Assembly (NCBI GenBank): GCA_905183005.1 | Contig: CAJJDO010000046.1 | Location: forward strand, 191,946 to 255,945 | Length of the DNA stretch: 64,000 nucleotides | Source: Paramecium pentaurelia | Lineage: Eukaryota > Ciliophora > Oligohymenophorea > Peniculida > Parameciidae | Direction: 5' to 3' | Shown: piece after piece, positions 23,797 to 35,511 of the stretch | How positions within the stretch are numbered: position 1 is the stretch's first letter | Layout of the letters: every line of letters begins with the position of its first letter | Translations under genes and position numbers: made by a program | The notes under the pieces: model-generated | Told to the model about the DNA's origin: nothing | Databases searched by the model: none | Seen by the model: only the letters and a program-made list of their open reading frames with translations

Positions 23797-24417
23797 TCAA
23801 ACAAATTTCATACAGTTCCCAATTATTGAAGTGAAAGTTAAAAACAAATCTTAAATTCTTTATTTAGCTTCCGGAAATAGAACACTATTTTCAATAAGAG
23901 CTGTCATTCTTTATTCCTCTGGCCAGATTTTAATAATTTTTCTTCCCATCACTCTTTTTTCTTTGTCCTTTATGGCAAGTTCTTCTTCAATTTCCCTTGG
24001 TACTATTGAAGCTTCCGAATCTTTGAGACTTTTATAATATCGATTCTTAAGCATATTCATAGTTTTTCCAGGGAAGTACTTAGTAATCTTTTGAAATTTA
24101 GGACCTAATTTTTTCACTAATAACAGAAGGATTCTATCTTCTTCTGGTGAGAAAAATGAATTTGAGGCTTTAACCTTAGAATCTAGGTAGCTTCTTTGTT
24201 TTTCTTTAATGTATTTATATAAGGCACTGCTCCGATCCTTATCACCATATAGAATTGGCTTTCTTCTTTATCTAGATTACTTAGGCTTAAATCTAGGTAA
24301 GTTTAGAGTAGTTTCTGAATTTTAAGCAACCTAGTTGATTAATTATAAGGATTCAGTATATATTTAGCATTCATCAATGATAGATGAATCCTGATGATGT
24401 TGTTCAAGGCAAATCAT
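23797..24417 (-). CDS. Myb/SANT-like DNA-binding protein, paralogue 1
   Basis: A single exon of 206 codons. The middle (about residues 88-135) reads FFSPEEDRILLLLVKKLG, then FQKITKYFPGKTMNMLKNRY: a SANT/Myb helix-turn-helix with hydrophobic positions in place of the second and third tryptophans. A basic block KPKQSRQRRKPILYGDKDRSS precedes it. The tail has IKIWPEEQRM. Such single-repeat Myb proteins usually act as transcription factors or chromatin proteins. A second copy lies 951 bp upstream of this start on the same strand (25369-25971), with the same domain and flanking basic block. The two are diverged tandem paralogues. Start at ATG 24417-24415 gives MICLEQHHQDSSI, similar to MISECFQPS of the partner. 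Confidence 0.8.
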
Positions 24418-25368
24418 TTAATTTAATTATTAAAAAAAATGGGAAAATATCTTAATTTATATAGTACTAAATAATACTTGTGGTTTTAAATATTCTATAG
24501 CAATTATATTTTGCAATTTCTGCTCATTAGGCTTGAAGTCATTTTAAGAATTTCCTTATTTTATATTTTAAAATTACTAGAGCTTGTATTTATTATAATT
24601 TTATAAAGAGAAGTGTTTTTACTAGAAAACTACTTTCTCGTGCTTATTCTATAATTCTATTAAATAAACAAAATGATCTCAGATTGAATCGCTTACAGTT
24701 TAAATCTTATAAAAATTAATCGATTATTTGCTGATTTTGAATCATATGAATAAATCAGTATATAAAATTAATTAAGAATTAGTTGTAAGAATTAGAAATG
24801 AATGAGTAAAACATTTTATAAAACATGTAAGAATTATAAAATATTTAGAAATAACAAAAACAGTTAATAGTTTGAAAATTTAGAAACATAATAAAAACTG
24901 ATAGACAAAATAATTACTCTGAAAATTAAAATTGGAGAATGTATTGAAATGTTAAACTTAATCTGATAACAATAAATAGTTTATGATGAAAATATTACAA
25001 TATTATATCACAATTTATATCTCCAATATTCTTAAATAATTATTTTAAATATCATCTGGTTTTATATAATTTACTGCTAAATTAAAAAGATCATATTATT
25101 TTTAAATCAGTTTGAAGAAATACCTAACTTATCTTAATTAGTTGATTAACTATAATAAATTTTATTATGTTTTGATTTCTAGAACAATTGTTTAGATTAT
25201 AGTTAAATCACAACTAATTTTTATTGGTTTCTAGTCTTTTAGGTTAATGTCTATTTTGAATGTCATTTAGACATCTTAAAAATTATTTAATAAAGTTTCT
25301 ACATATTATCTTGAATTTATTTTTATACTGTTAATAATGTTTTTATAAATATATGGATAGAATCATTT
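24418..25368. other. Interval between Myb paralogues, no supported gene
   Basis: About 950 bp of AT-rich DNA with stops in all frames. It separates two tandem paralogues, so part of it may derive from the duplicated unit, but I see no obvious similarity to the flanking coding sequence. Confidence 0.45.
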
Positions 25369-25971
25369 TCACTTTTTGCAATTGCTAATTAACTGTTAAA
25401 AGGAGGATAAAAATGTATGTAATATTTCTTTAGCTTCAGGAAAGAGAGGACTACCTTCTATAACAGAGCTCATTTATTTGTGTTAGGGCCACAAGTTTAG
25501 TATTTTACTTCCAATAATTCTCTATTCATTTTTGTTTGAAAATAACTCTTCCTCTAGTTCTTTTGGAATTTCTTAAGATTCAATATGACGAAGAGATTTA
25601 TAATATCTGTTTTTAATCATGTTGACTGTTTTTCCTGAGAAATACCTTGTTATTTTGTTGAATTTGGGTCCTAACTTTTTTACAAGTAAAATTAATATTC
25701 TGTCTTCCTCAGCTGAAAATTAAGAAATTTATGCTCTCGGTTTATAATCAAGGAATGCCTTTTGTTTCTCCTTTATATATTTATAGATTGCACTGCTTCT
25801 ATCTTTCTATCCATATTAAATTGTTTTTCTCCTCTATCTAAAATGCTTTGATTTGAAGATTCCTTCATTTTATGAAGAAGTTGATTGAAGATGGTATTCT
25901 GTTTAATGAGAGCTTTCCTCTTGGTTAAATGGAAAGCATAAATTAGATGGCTAGAAACATTCAGAAATCAT
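25369..25971 (-). CDS. Myb/SANT-like DNA-binding protein, paralogue 2
   Basis: A single exon of 200 codons, the tandem partner of 23797-24417. The Myb-like domain reads FSAEEDRILILLVKKLG, then FNKITRYFSGKTVNMIKNRY. The preceding basic block KHFRQRRKTIQYGQKDRSS and the coil EKQKAFLDYKPRA keep the order seen in paralogue 1. The C-terminal motif is ILNLWPQHKQMSSVIEGSP. Conservation is highest in the helix-turn-helix and in SSA(L/I)YKYIKEKQ just before it, and the N termini differ. Selection therefore appears to hold the DNA-binding part. The target is unknown. Confidence 0.8.
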
Positions 25972-26905
25972 TTTTTAAATAATATTAATCCATTTCTTCA
26001 AGATCTTTATATGAAGTTAATATATATTAGATACACAACTCTCAATATTTATATTTTTATTAATAAGTGTATTGCAATTCTAGAATAAACTGTCTATTCA
26101 TTGATGAAATTTAGTTAAAGGTAATATTCAATATAATATAATTAAGATTTAAAGAATTATAGATATTTTGAATTGACACAATAAACTGAATTTAATAATT
26201 TATATTAATTAAGTTGTTTAAAAAACCATTTCTTCTAAATTTGTTAATAAAAGCAATTGTTAGGCAAGTTTTAATATTAAGAATAAGATTTTCTACTAAA
26301 AACTACTTAAATTTAACTGAGATATATAACATTATAATTTATATGTTAATTGTTTTAGTTTCAAAGTTATTATAGTTTTGAATAAAGTTTCATCTTCACA
26401 CTCTCTATAATAATCTAATTACTATTTTCAGAATTATAATGGCCTCAAATCTGCTAAAGTCAGGTTTCCAATAATTTTAGAACAATAGAATATATTTTCT
26501 TTATATCTTTTAAATAAACAGATAACAATAAATTGATTAAAAAAAAGTATTCAAATTCTTTCTATTCGCTCTATCATAAATTTATTATTATTATGTAGAA
26601 GCTTTTAATTTATATTAAAAATTTTATTTTAATTAATATGCAAAAACAAAATAAATTGATTTATTATCTATAATCCATATTTCTAATTAGTTTTAAAGAA
26701 AAATAAATATATGGGTTTTATGATAATATGTATAAATTCATATAATTAGAAATTTTTTTATCCAATAAAATACTTATAAAATAGCATATAAATAAATAGA
26801 TATTAAAGATATTTATTGTCAAATATAATTAATGATACATTATGTATAATGAAATAGTTAAAATTTATGAAATATTATTTAATTTATTATTATTTTATAA
26901 TAAAA
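25972..26905. other. Interval without a supported gene
   Basis: About 930 bp of A/T-rich sequence between divergent genes, with stop codons in all frames and no RNA gene seen. Confidence 0.5.
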
Positions 26906-27352
26906 ATGGACTCAGGAGGAGCTAATACCTTTGTAGTTGAACCAAAGGATGAGGAAAAGTAAAAATTATATAAAATTGATTTAGATTTTATCCATCAAAA
27001 GTTAGAAAAGTTATTTAAGAGATCATGGATGACAAATTAAAAAGCGAAACTTATGATGCAAACAATACACCTATACTTGCAGAAGAACTAGTAAAGAGAA
27101 TAAGAAGTAAAATTAGAGATTGTAAGAAGATTCAAGTTATATATAGCTATCAAAATGCCAAGATTTAAAATTGCTGTTTAAGTAGTAATTGGAGAGGTTA
27201 AAGGATAGGGATGTCAAGTTACATCAAAGAATCTTTGGGATCCTACTTGGGATAATTATGTTTCTCATATCTTTTAGAATGTAATCTGAAATTAAATTAA
27301 TAAGGAAACAATTTATGGAGTGGCAATTGTTTTTGGTGTCTATTATGAATGA
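26906..27352 (+). CDS. Tctex-type dynein light chain
   Basis: Introns of 26, 25 and 24 nt leave 123 residues, the size of this family. The order of motifs is KFYPSKVRKVIQEIMDDKL, LAEELVKRIRSKIRD, the beta-strand FKIAVQVVIGEVKGQG, then WDPTWDNYVSHIFQN and the end GVAIVFGVYYE. This is the dimeric Tctex1 fold, which binds dynein intermediate chains. The opening FVVEPKDEEKFYPSKV is closest to the DYNLT2B (TCTEX1D2) branch, a subunit of the dynein-2 motor for retrograde intraflagellar transport. DYNLT1/3 or an axonemal light chain are alternatives. The frame closes without any stop once all three introns are removed. Confidence 0.9.
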
Positions 27353-27540
27353 GACTTTTAATATTAAAAATTAATTATTATTATTATATTTAAATTTTAG
27401 ATATAAGAATAACAAAAATTCATATTTATTATCTATTTATTGGGTTAAGTAATTAAAATCAAAAGGAATCACTAATAATTCATACTATTTGAAAGAAATG
27501 AACGATATTAATAGAATGATGCTAGATATATTCTCGAGAT

Positions 27541-27612
27541 GCCATCTTCGTATAGTGGTTAGTACTTAGCGTTGTGGCCGCTAAAGCCCAGGTTCAATTC
27601 CTGGAGGTGGCA
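27541..27612 (+). tRNA. tRNA-His (GTG)
   Basis: GCCATCT at the 5' end pairs with AGGTGGC at the 3' end (one G-U pair). A D-arm, a six-pair anticodon stem TTAGCG/CGCTAA enclosing TTGTGGC, and a T-arm with GGTTCAATTCC complete the cloverleaf. The anticodon GTG reads CAC/CAT. A run of eight T follows directly and would end RNA polymerase III. No intron. Confidence 0.96.
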
Positions 27613-27930
27613 CTTTTTTTTATTTAGTTTAATATTTGTATTCATATATTATAATCTGATAAAAATTATAATTATTAATATATATATTTTTGAGAATATA
27701 ATATTTCCTTTATTTAAATATTAATGTTATACTCTAATTGATGTTTAGGATATAAAATAATTGTAATAAGGTTAGTGTAATGATTGATTCATTAAATGCT
27801 TTTCTGTACAGTTTGAGCTAAATAAATCTAGAAATTAATAAATTTATTTAAGGTTAATAACTTACAATAAATAATAAAGATCATTGAATCTTTAGAAAAT
27901 AATTCATTAATAAATATTATTTTTTTTAGA

Positions 27931-28382
27931 ATGCCAAGAAGAAGTGGATCATCATCAAGATCAACAGCAAGTCCATCAAGGAGTACAGCTACAGCTGCCA
28001 GACCAGCCCCTCAAACTTAAGCTCCACCATAAGCACCAGCAAGATCAGGAGGTATGTTTTCTGGCCTTGGATCAACTTTAATGTAAGGAATGGCCTTTGG
28101 TGCAGGATCTGAAGTAGCTCATTAAGCTATTAGATCAGTCATTGGAGGTTCAGGTATGATTTGTTAGTAATTTAAAAATAGGTCATTCTTAACCAGCAGA
28201 ACAACCAGCTTAGCAATAGGCTCCATAATAGCAATAATAAACTTGTCAAAGTGAAAGTTAAATGTTTTCTAATGTAACATTTTATTATTTATGGTTAGTG
28301 TTTACAAACAAACTAAGACATCACAAGATGCTAGCCATATATGGATATTTTCAAGGAGTGCTAAAAGAAATACAATTTATGA
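27931..28382 (+). CDS. CHCHD2/CHCHD10-type twin CX9C mitochondrial protein
   Basis: Two introns (28154-28181 and a 25-nt one) leave 132 residues. The N terminus MPRRSGSSSRSTASPSRS is basic and free of acids, as in the mitochondrial targeting part of CHCHD2. A Pro/Ala/Gln stretch and the Gly-rich hydrophobic helix GLGSTLMQGMAFGAGSEVAH follow. The C-terminal CHCH domain has exactly two CX9C pairs: CQSESQMFSNC and CQPYMDIFKEC. Proteins of this kind are oxidised in the intermembrane space and act with MICOS and respiratory complexes. The second intron falls just before the second Cys of the first pair. Confidence 0.92.
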
Positions 28383-29361
28383 TGATTAATTATTGCATTA
28401 AATAAAATAAAACAAAAGACATTATTCTTATGTTTTATATTATAAATTAGTTTAACAAAATTGTATAGGATTCTATTACTATTATTAGAAAATCCTTATT
28501 TTTCTAATTTCTAGAACAAATAATATAATCCACGAATTGATTGATATTAAATAAAGGAAACCTATAATAGTTGTAAATAAAGATCATCAATGATCAAATA
28601 AAGTAATATTATCATAGTAATATAGTATGTAAATAAAATAAAATTGTTAAGTGCATAACTAAATCTGGGATATCCTCTCCTCCAAACACAATCATAAATA
28701 TCGTTGCAATCTAGAGATCTATTTTACCTTATAATACATAAGAGATTATAAATTTCATAATCTGTTTTTCCATCAATTATATAGCAATATTTATTTGTTC
28801 AACCCAAAAGACGAATTTGGTTATACTGAAAAAATCTGTATTAGGAACTCTCAGTAGTTTTGTAATCATCATAAAGTTTTGTTATAATTTATTTTGACTA
28901 AATGATTCAGTTTGAATCTTATCTTTTATTATCATAATCTACATTATTATTATATTGTATATTAGTAATAGGATAATTCAATAAGCTGGATCAATAATGC
29001 CCAGATATTTATACATTTTAATTTTCTTATTCAATTATGACAAATACAACTACAAGAGCTCCTTCATCTATACATTACATCTTATTTTCAATATCTGAAA
29101 CTGAAATCACAATGACAAATTATAATATACTTATTATTGATAAATAAATTAATTTATTATTTATCAAATACAACTTCTAATATTTCTATATAATAATAGT
29201 TTATTTTACTTTTACTACTTTTAATTATTAAATGAGATCACATTGTTTTAAGGATTTTTCAATTTGAATTAGAAGGTCTTTAGTTTTATATATTTTTTAT
29301 TTTTTTATAGACATACACATGAATTAAATTGGAAAATTTCATTAATAAATATTTCAAAATC
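28383..29361. other. Interval with only weak open frames
   Basis: AT-rich, about 980 bp. On the minus strand two overlapping frames between roughly 28610 and 28910 are open for 60-90 codons (one ends CVWRRGYPRFSYALNNF). Neither has a convincing start, splice pattern or recognisable motif. I do not call a gene. A decayed gene is possible. Confidence 0.4.
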
Positions 29362-29622
29362 ATGGGTATATGCTCTTCAAAATCATCAGAAAAAGAATTA
29401 CAAAAGGCTTTATATCTTCAAAGGTTAAAAGAATTTAAAGCTAAATTTAAATAAAGCACTGCTGAGATTATACAATTTAATTTAGAGTTTAGAGATGAAC
29501 AAGACAATGATTTATAAAAAGTAAAGTATGTTATCTCAGAAAATCCAATCATTAAAAGAAGAAGCAAACAATAAAATGAAATTGGTATTCTTTCACTGAC
29601 AGCTAAGGAAAATGAAAATTGA
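29362..29622 (+). CDS. Small myristoylation-motif protein
   Basis: An intronless frame of 86 codons. It begins MGICSSKSSEKELQKAL: Gly2 with Ser6 and a Cys at position 4 make a good myristoylation/palmitoylation site, so the product is probably attached to the inner face of a membrane. The rest is a basic helix (LQRLKEFKAKFKQSTAEI), then an acidic patch FRDEQDNDL and a short basic tail. No known domain. Two other genes here with starts of the same type (4832-5654 and 40663-41043) are unrelated past the first residues. Confidence 0.7.
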
Positions 29623-29690
29623 TTTAAAATTATTTTAATCAAATCTTTTTAGCATCTCAATATAATTAATTCTTTTGCTATTAACATTAA

Positions 29691-29924
29691 ATGAAAGTTT
29701 TCTTTTATTTACTTTATTTACTTTCCAAAGAGTAAACAAAGATTTCAATATTAAAATAAGAGGAGAATTTAAATTTGTTTAATAATTTAAATAGGGATAG
29801 CTCATTTTGTAAAGGAAAAGATTTTATGAAAGTTAGTTTTTAAAATAATAATAAAATAATTCAATTTAAAAATATTAATTAAATAAAGAAGTGTTGGCTT
29901 AAGAATGAACTAATCAGTAATTGA
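29691..29924 (+). CDS. Small hypothetical protein
   Basis: An open frame of 77 codons from ATG 29691 to TGA 29922-29924: MKVFFYLLYLLSKEQTKIS, then Asn/Lys-rich sequence ending KNELISN. The start could be a weak signal peptide or anchor. There is no intron and no homologue I recognise, and the composition is close to background. It could be a chance frame or the 3' exon of something longer. It converges with the gene at 29966-30363. Confidence 0.35.
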
Positions 29925-29965
29925 ATATCAATTAGATTGGAAGTAAGTGTAATATATGAAATATT

Positions 29966-30363
29966 TCATTTTGAAGTTATATTTGAGATAATGAGATCAA
30001 ATTCCATTCCTTCATAAACAGTATCACCTTTGACATCCATTAATGCTATTTTGACATGTAATTTACAAGGAGTCAATGGAGCCTTGATTAATAATTTAAT
30101 ATAATCTTTTTCTAAAAAAAAATATTATTAAATTTACAGTCTTTTTAGAGATTTATAGTTTCTGTTTTCACTTCAATAATATTAGGCATGCTGGAACATA
30201 CTTTATAATTAATTGATTCTTCTTTTTGATTCAAATAAAGAATTTTCTTGTTTACAATAGACCCTTTATTAATAGTTAATTCATAGGTTCTATTTTCAAA
30301 AACATATTAAGATTGTATTACTTTACATTAATGTAAGCCCAAGATTTTAATATTACATCCCAT
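29966..30363 (-). CDS. Small MSP/ASH-like beta-sandwich protein
   Basis: ATG 30363-30361 and TGA 29968-29966 with one 26-nt intron (30112-30137) give 123 residues. After MGCNIKILGLHQCKVI comes QYVFENRTYELTINKGS, then hydrophobic strands (KKILYLNQKEESINYKVCSS, LLIKAPLTPCKLHVKIAL) and the end EGMEFDLIISNITS. The strand order, with a rigid IKAPLTPC turn, resembles the MSP/ASH Ig-like domains of ciliary proteins, including the last domains of the NPHP4 encoded at 6117-10251. Here the domain stands alone. The MGC start could be lipid-modified. An in-frame TGA directly before the ATG supports the start. Fold assignment is by pattern only. Confidence 0.6.
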
Positions 30364-30530
30364 TCAGGATTTTATAAGTCTAAAATAGTTGGAATGTTTA
30401 AAGTTGCTTTTCTATGTTGTGATCTCATTTAAGAAATGAATATAATTTATTTAATTATTTGACAACTATTTAATTAATGAACCATTCTATAGATTATTAT
30501 AATAAGTAGTAATAAAAGTTATATGAATAC

Positions 30531-33481
30531 ATGGTAAGCTTAACTTAGAATGTGACTGGAGTGGAGAAGATAGTAAGTTTAATTGATAATTAAAGTTTTA
30601 AGAATTGATCAAATGTTTACATTCATTTAGTTAGGAAATAAAAATAGTTGGAGAGAAGCTACATACTCAAATTAGTTGTGGAAATGAACCTGATATTTTG
30701 GTTTGTTTATATTAATAAGTGAGCAATTACTTATTGAGATTGTCATAAAATTGGGAACTCACAGCATAGAAATTAAAAAGTGAAATAACAGAGCCATATA
30801 CACAATTTATATTAAATTTTAGATAAACAAATAGAAATTTAAATGCTGAATCAAAAAAGCAAGTTACTGAAATATGGGAAACCAGAAAAGAATTGTGTAA
30901 AACCTAAGATGAATATTGGAAAATAATGAAATAATTTGAATAAAAAACATAATAGACATAAGAGATAATAGATTTAATAGAGAAAGGTAGTGCTACAAGA
31001 GAAGATTTTTAGAAATAATTTGCTAGTTCTTTAAAATTGTAATAATTGGCTGATGAATCAGAAAAAGATTATAAAAAGTTATTAACAATAACAAATGATA
31101 AATGGAAATCATTTCATGAAGAATGGGATAACATATTTGCAAATGTGGGATTGAATGAATAGAGTAGGTATTCTAAATCAAATTTATACTATATAGAATT
31201 ATGTTTACTAAATAAACTGTTAGTTCATTATTAAAATTATTACCTTTTGATAAAGATTTAACTTAAATAGAAGAGAAGGTTACAGATTTAGAAATTAAAT
31301 TGAAAGAGGATCCAAAAATACCAATACTTAAATTAATAGAAAAAAAGATGGAAATCAAAGATAGTAGGCATTAAGTAATATAATTAGCATTTAAGTTTTA
31401 ATTTGAAGAATTCATTAGTTATGAATAGTGGAAGAAGATAAATATTAATTCAGAACATAGTAATCCAATCCAATAGATCCAACATCAATAGCAAATAGTA
31501 GGAGATAGAATCTTAGATGATGAAAAGAAAATGGTTGATAAGTATCTCACTTCATTGTTTACACTTGATAATTCTGATAAAAGTGAGTTACTTATTAAAA
31601 TTAAACAAATACTATAAAAATAAGCAGGCAGAAACTACTTTATTAATTAATTAATATAATTTCATTCTAAATCAATTGAGGAAAAATAAACCTGTATATA
31701 TAAATAATATATATCATAGCATTTTATTTGACATTGTAAAATGAACAATTTCAAGAGTTAACATAATTGATAAGACATTGGTTAAATTATATTTATTCAA
31801 ATAATCTTTATGAATCAGAAGATGTTTATGATTTATTACTTAAATCTATAAGAATAGTACGTAAAGATGGAAGGGATAGAATAAATCTTGCATCTCAATT
31901 ATCAGATATACCATTATGGAGGAAAATAGAAAAATGGATAGAATTATTTTAATATATAAATGCAAAGAAAGTAGATGAAAAACGAAAGTAAGTTGAATTC
32001 TTAAAATAACAAAATCAAAATAATATAGTCTAGAAAGGATTTAAAATTATAGGATCTATTTTTAGAAATTTAGGAACAAATTAATAATCTTAATTTGAAC
32101 TTAATGAAAGTGAAATATGTTATATGATAATGGAAGAAATCAATTTATTTTTAACTTCATTAAAATTACCATCAGATTTATCTACAGAAATAATAATACA
32201 AATAGCATTTTAATAACCAAGATTTGATAAAGAACATGTCAAAAAATTATTGGAGAAGCAAGAAGATCTTCATAATACTTAATGGAAAAAATTGTTTAAA
32301 TCTGGAAAGATTGTGTTGAATCAAAAATCAGAAAAGTATGATCGAAAGAAAATGTAAGAATATTAAAATAAAGTTGTTCAAGTTTTTGGTGCAACTATGA
32401 AGTAAACTATTCAAATTTTATTAGATATTTAAATCTTGATGATTAACCATGGCAATTATTATTAATTAATAGTCAATTTAATATATAATTAAAACATAAG
32501 ATTAAAAAGTTTTATTTGGTTAATAGATAAATACTATTTAGTGAATAAACTTATTAATTAAGATTAAAATTAATAGCATAAGCTTTAAAATTAGAATAAA
32601 TGAAAATTGATTATGTTGAAATGAAGAATAAAGTTGGATTAGAAATGGATATTAATTAACTATATGAAGAAACAATAAAGTTAGATGTTCAAAGAAGTCT
32701 ACATCTACACAAAGATAGAATTAACTCTTCTGTATTATAAAGTTTATTGAGAATATATGCATTCTATAATCAAGATGTTGGATATTGTTAAGGCATGAAT
32801 TATATTGCAGGCTATCTATATTTAAACTTTTAAGATTAAGAAATTGCATATAAAGCTTTTGATAGAATGATGAATCTCTATTTTAAAGATCTCTATATTA
32901 ATGATTTCTCAAAACTTGTAATTTAATAATCTGTTATATATAGAAAATAGGATTTTATTAATTTGATAGATTACTTTAAATCTTTTTACCTGAATTATCA
33001 TAACATTTAAAAGATTAAAAGATAGATCCATCATATTATGTTGCTTCTTGGTTTATAACATTATATTCTAATGTTTTTCAGTATAGTCAAAGATCAGCAC
33101 TTTTAAATATTATATGGGATATCTTTTTGGCAGAAGAATGGAAAGGTATTTATTTTTAAATTATTGAATCAAGGGTTTTTCAAGGTTACTTTCTATCTTC
33201 TTTGGTTATTATAACAACATCTATTAAATTTAGAATTTGATGATATTCTGCATTATTTAGGACAACTTATAAGGAGTGAATTTTTCAATATTGATAACGA
33301 AATAGAGTTCATTAAATTCATTTAAAAATATGACAAAACTGTTAAAGAAAATGAATCAATTAAGACAACTATATTATAGAAATTTAGAATTTCCAACAGA
33401 ATGTTAAAAAGCCTAGATTAGGAATATCAAAGCTTTTAAACAAAATTGAATAAGAAACTTACTTAATGTTTGAAAAAATGA
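30531..33481 (+). CDS. TBC-domain RabGAP with F-BAR-like N-terminal half
   Basis: Six introns (23, 29, 26, 23, 26 and 28 nt) leave 931 residues. Residues from about 600 on are a TBC domain with both catalytic fingers: the Arg finger in IKLDVQRSL (IxxDxxR) and the Gln finger in YCQGMNYIAGYL. These are followed by FYQFDRLLQIFLPELSQHL, PSYYVASWFITLYS and WDIFLAEEWKG. It should therefore accelerate GTP hydrolysis on a Rab. The first 250 residues are helical (GVEKIFQELIKCLHSFSQEI, TQDEYWKIMKQFEQKTQQTQ) and resemble an F-BAR membrane-bending domain. The middle (QFHSKSIEEK, DVYDLLLKSIRIVRKDGRD) is unassigned. An F-BAR plus TBC combination is unusual. The start was chosen at the ATG that keeps the first exon open. 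Confidence 0.85.
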
Positions 33482-33853
33482 ATTTATGTACATTTATAAT
33501 TATAAATATGAAAATTACAAATAAATCAAAAATTTTCTATTAATCCAATTCATGAAGTTAATTAGACTAAGAGATCTAATGAGTAATTTGTAAATTTGAA
33601 GGCAAATATTTTTTAGAACCTCTAGTGGTTTCACATTTACAATAAAAATATAATAAAAATCATAGAATTTTAAGTTTTTTACATTTTTAAATAATACAAA
33701 AATTAGAATGGTTGTCTGCTATATTAAAATTATACTTATCGCTTCAATTGTTTTATAGTGAATTAATTAAAATAAATTGTATGAGAAAGTGGTGTTTTTG
33801 TGTGAAAAGGCTATGTAGTTGAACTTCTAAGTTTAAATACACAATTAATATTT
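33482..33853. other. Interval without a supported gene
   Basis: About 370 bp of AT-rich DNA between convergent frames. Nothing recognised. Confidence 0.5.
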
Positions 33854-34358
33854 TCATTAATAATTAGGAATTAAAGGCTTTTAATAATATATTTTTAATG
33901 AAGGAAATAAAAGTTAAAACATATTTATATTTAGACTACTTTTATTTTCTGATACCTATACTTCTTTAAAGGTTAAATAAAATAAATGATGCTTAGCAAA
34001 GTTATCTATATCTACTTAGATAATAATATAGTAGTTTTTTTTTATTTTTAATTTTCCACTTGTTATTAACAAGGATCTGATGAAATTTAATAACTCAAAA
34101 TTACTCTATTTTTTATTGAGTTATTTTATAAGTAGATTTTGTCTACTTTTACTACATAAAATTGAATCTGTCTATTCTTCTTAATAATATTTAATTTATC
34201 TCTGAGTTAGTTTCATTTCTATTTATACGACTGGTTCATTTATGTTAGCTTTCTCCTTGATCTCTATGGTAGGATAATTCTTCTTGATTTCTTATTGCTG
34301 ATCCACACAATTTAATTTTGCTCTTAGAGATGACCTTATCCCTCCTTCAAGTTGTATT
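33854..34358 (-). CDS. Possible hypothetical protein (start unresolved)
   Basis: A minus-strand frame is open for about 165 codons to TGA 33856-33854. It contains GGIRSSLRAKLNCVDQQQ, then an acidic/basic stretch with IEIKEKANINEPVVQIEM and RQIKYYQEEQTDSILC. The distal third (IKKNYYIIIQVDIDN) is less coding-like. No ATG precedes it in frame, and the upstream ATG near 34401 (MQQNRQYLIIN) cannot be joined by a normal-sized intron. It may be a real gene with an unseen first exon or a remnant. No family recognised. Confidence 0.35.
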
Positions 34359-34417
34359 TACAATAAAATTAATTATCAAGTATTGTCTATTTTGTTGCAT
34401 ATAATGAGATTATCATA

Positions 34418-35510
34418 TACTATTATAATTGTCATTTTATTTATCATTCATATATAATAAAATAAGAGAAGCAATTGTAATAAATAGATTAAGACTTTAA
34501 GAAGTAAATATTAAAATAGATACTCATATTATTATTTAGTATTATTATGTTGATGTATCATTTAAAGATTAATACTTTCATCTTTTAATTACTCTTTTTT
34601 ACTTATATATTTATTTAATTATTTTATATGGATCCAAGTGCACATTGGAAAGAACTTAATAGAAAGTATTACAAATTCCATCAATTCAATCCTATTAATG
34701 GTGAGCAGAAGAGTCTTGATTTTTTCTATTAACGCATAGCTGTATCCAAATGGGGTGGTCCTTTGGCTGCTACTAAAAATTATAATCAGGTTATCCTCAT
34801 GCGTACGGATGACCTACTAAAAGACTCTATTGTGTTCTTCTCTAACAATGGCAAGATCATATCTAAGGCTTAATATAAAGAAATTGACAGAGTATTAGAA
34901 TTTAATTTATGTAGATTGCATTATTTGATTTCCTTGAAGATGAATAATTATTGTTACTCAAGGCAAATGGTTCATATTATATAGTAGATCCATTCAAAGG
35001 TACTAAAAAGAGTTATGATCTGATGGATCAATTTAAATAATAACAAATCCATAAAGGTTTAATTGTTAACAATGGGTTTGTATTGATGACAACTAATTAT
35101 GAATTCTTCTATATACCAAATGCTTATGAACCTTAAGTTCATAAAATGAAACCATCTAATCTTACTTAAGAACCTGAACATTGGTAAGTTATTCCACCTC
35201 AAAAAACTTAGAGTGGAAAAGTGGAATTATTGATAACTAATCCAGATGGTGGAATTATTCATATAATTGAAGATGAAAAATGGAAGATATATTATAATAA
35301 AGATAAAATAGTTAATGAGATTGATAAGAAATTACCTGATCTTAGAAACATAAAAATGATCAGTTTATCATCTAATTATAAAAACTTAGCATTACTTTAA
35401 TACAATAATTCAAGATGGGTTGTAACATTTATATCTGATTTTTTTGATTCAACAGATTGTAAATAAATACCAATCGATCTTAAAGAAGAAGATATTAAAA
35501 AAGAAGAGAG
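34418..35510 (+). repeat. First copy of a 1,093-bp exact direct repeat (assembly overlap)
   Basis: This stretch recurs at 35512-36604 with an offset of 1,094. I saw no difference when comparing line by line. It contains the VPS16 promoter region and first exons and stops exactly at the N at 35511. Two contig ends that overlap but were not merged explain this best. Confidence 0.95.
34628..35510 (+). pseudogene. VPS16: Duplicate 5' fragment of VPS16
   Basis: ATG 34628 opens the same sequence as the complete gene at 35722 (MDPSAHWKELNRKYYKFHQF) with the same 23-nt intron, and runs without a stop into the N at 35511. It has no 3' part. I regard it as an assembly artefact and not a biological pseudogene: a real truncated copy would not break at precisely the gap character while being identical over non-coding sequence too. 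Confidence 0.9.
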
Positions 35511-35511
35511 N
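35511..35511. other. Single N marking an assembly junction
   Basis: The only ambiguous base in the window. It sits between the two copies of the 1,093-bp repeat. Confidence 0.97.

Noticed and set aside
28610..28910. Minus-strand open frame with CVWRRGYPRF
   Set aside because: No start, no consistent introns and two competing frames; kept only as a note on the interval.
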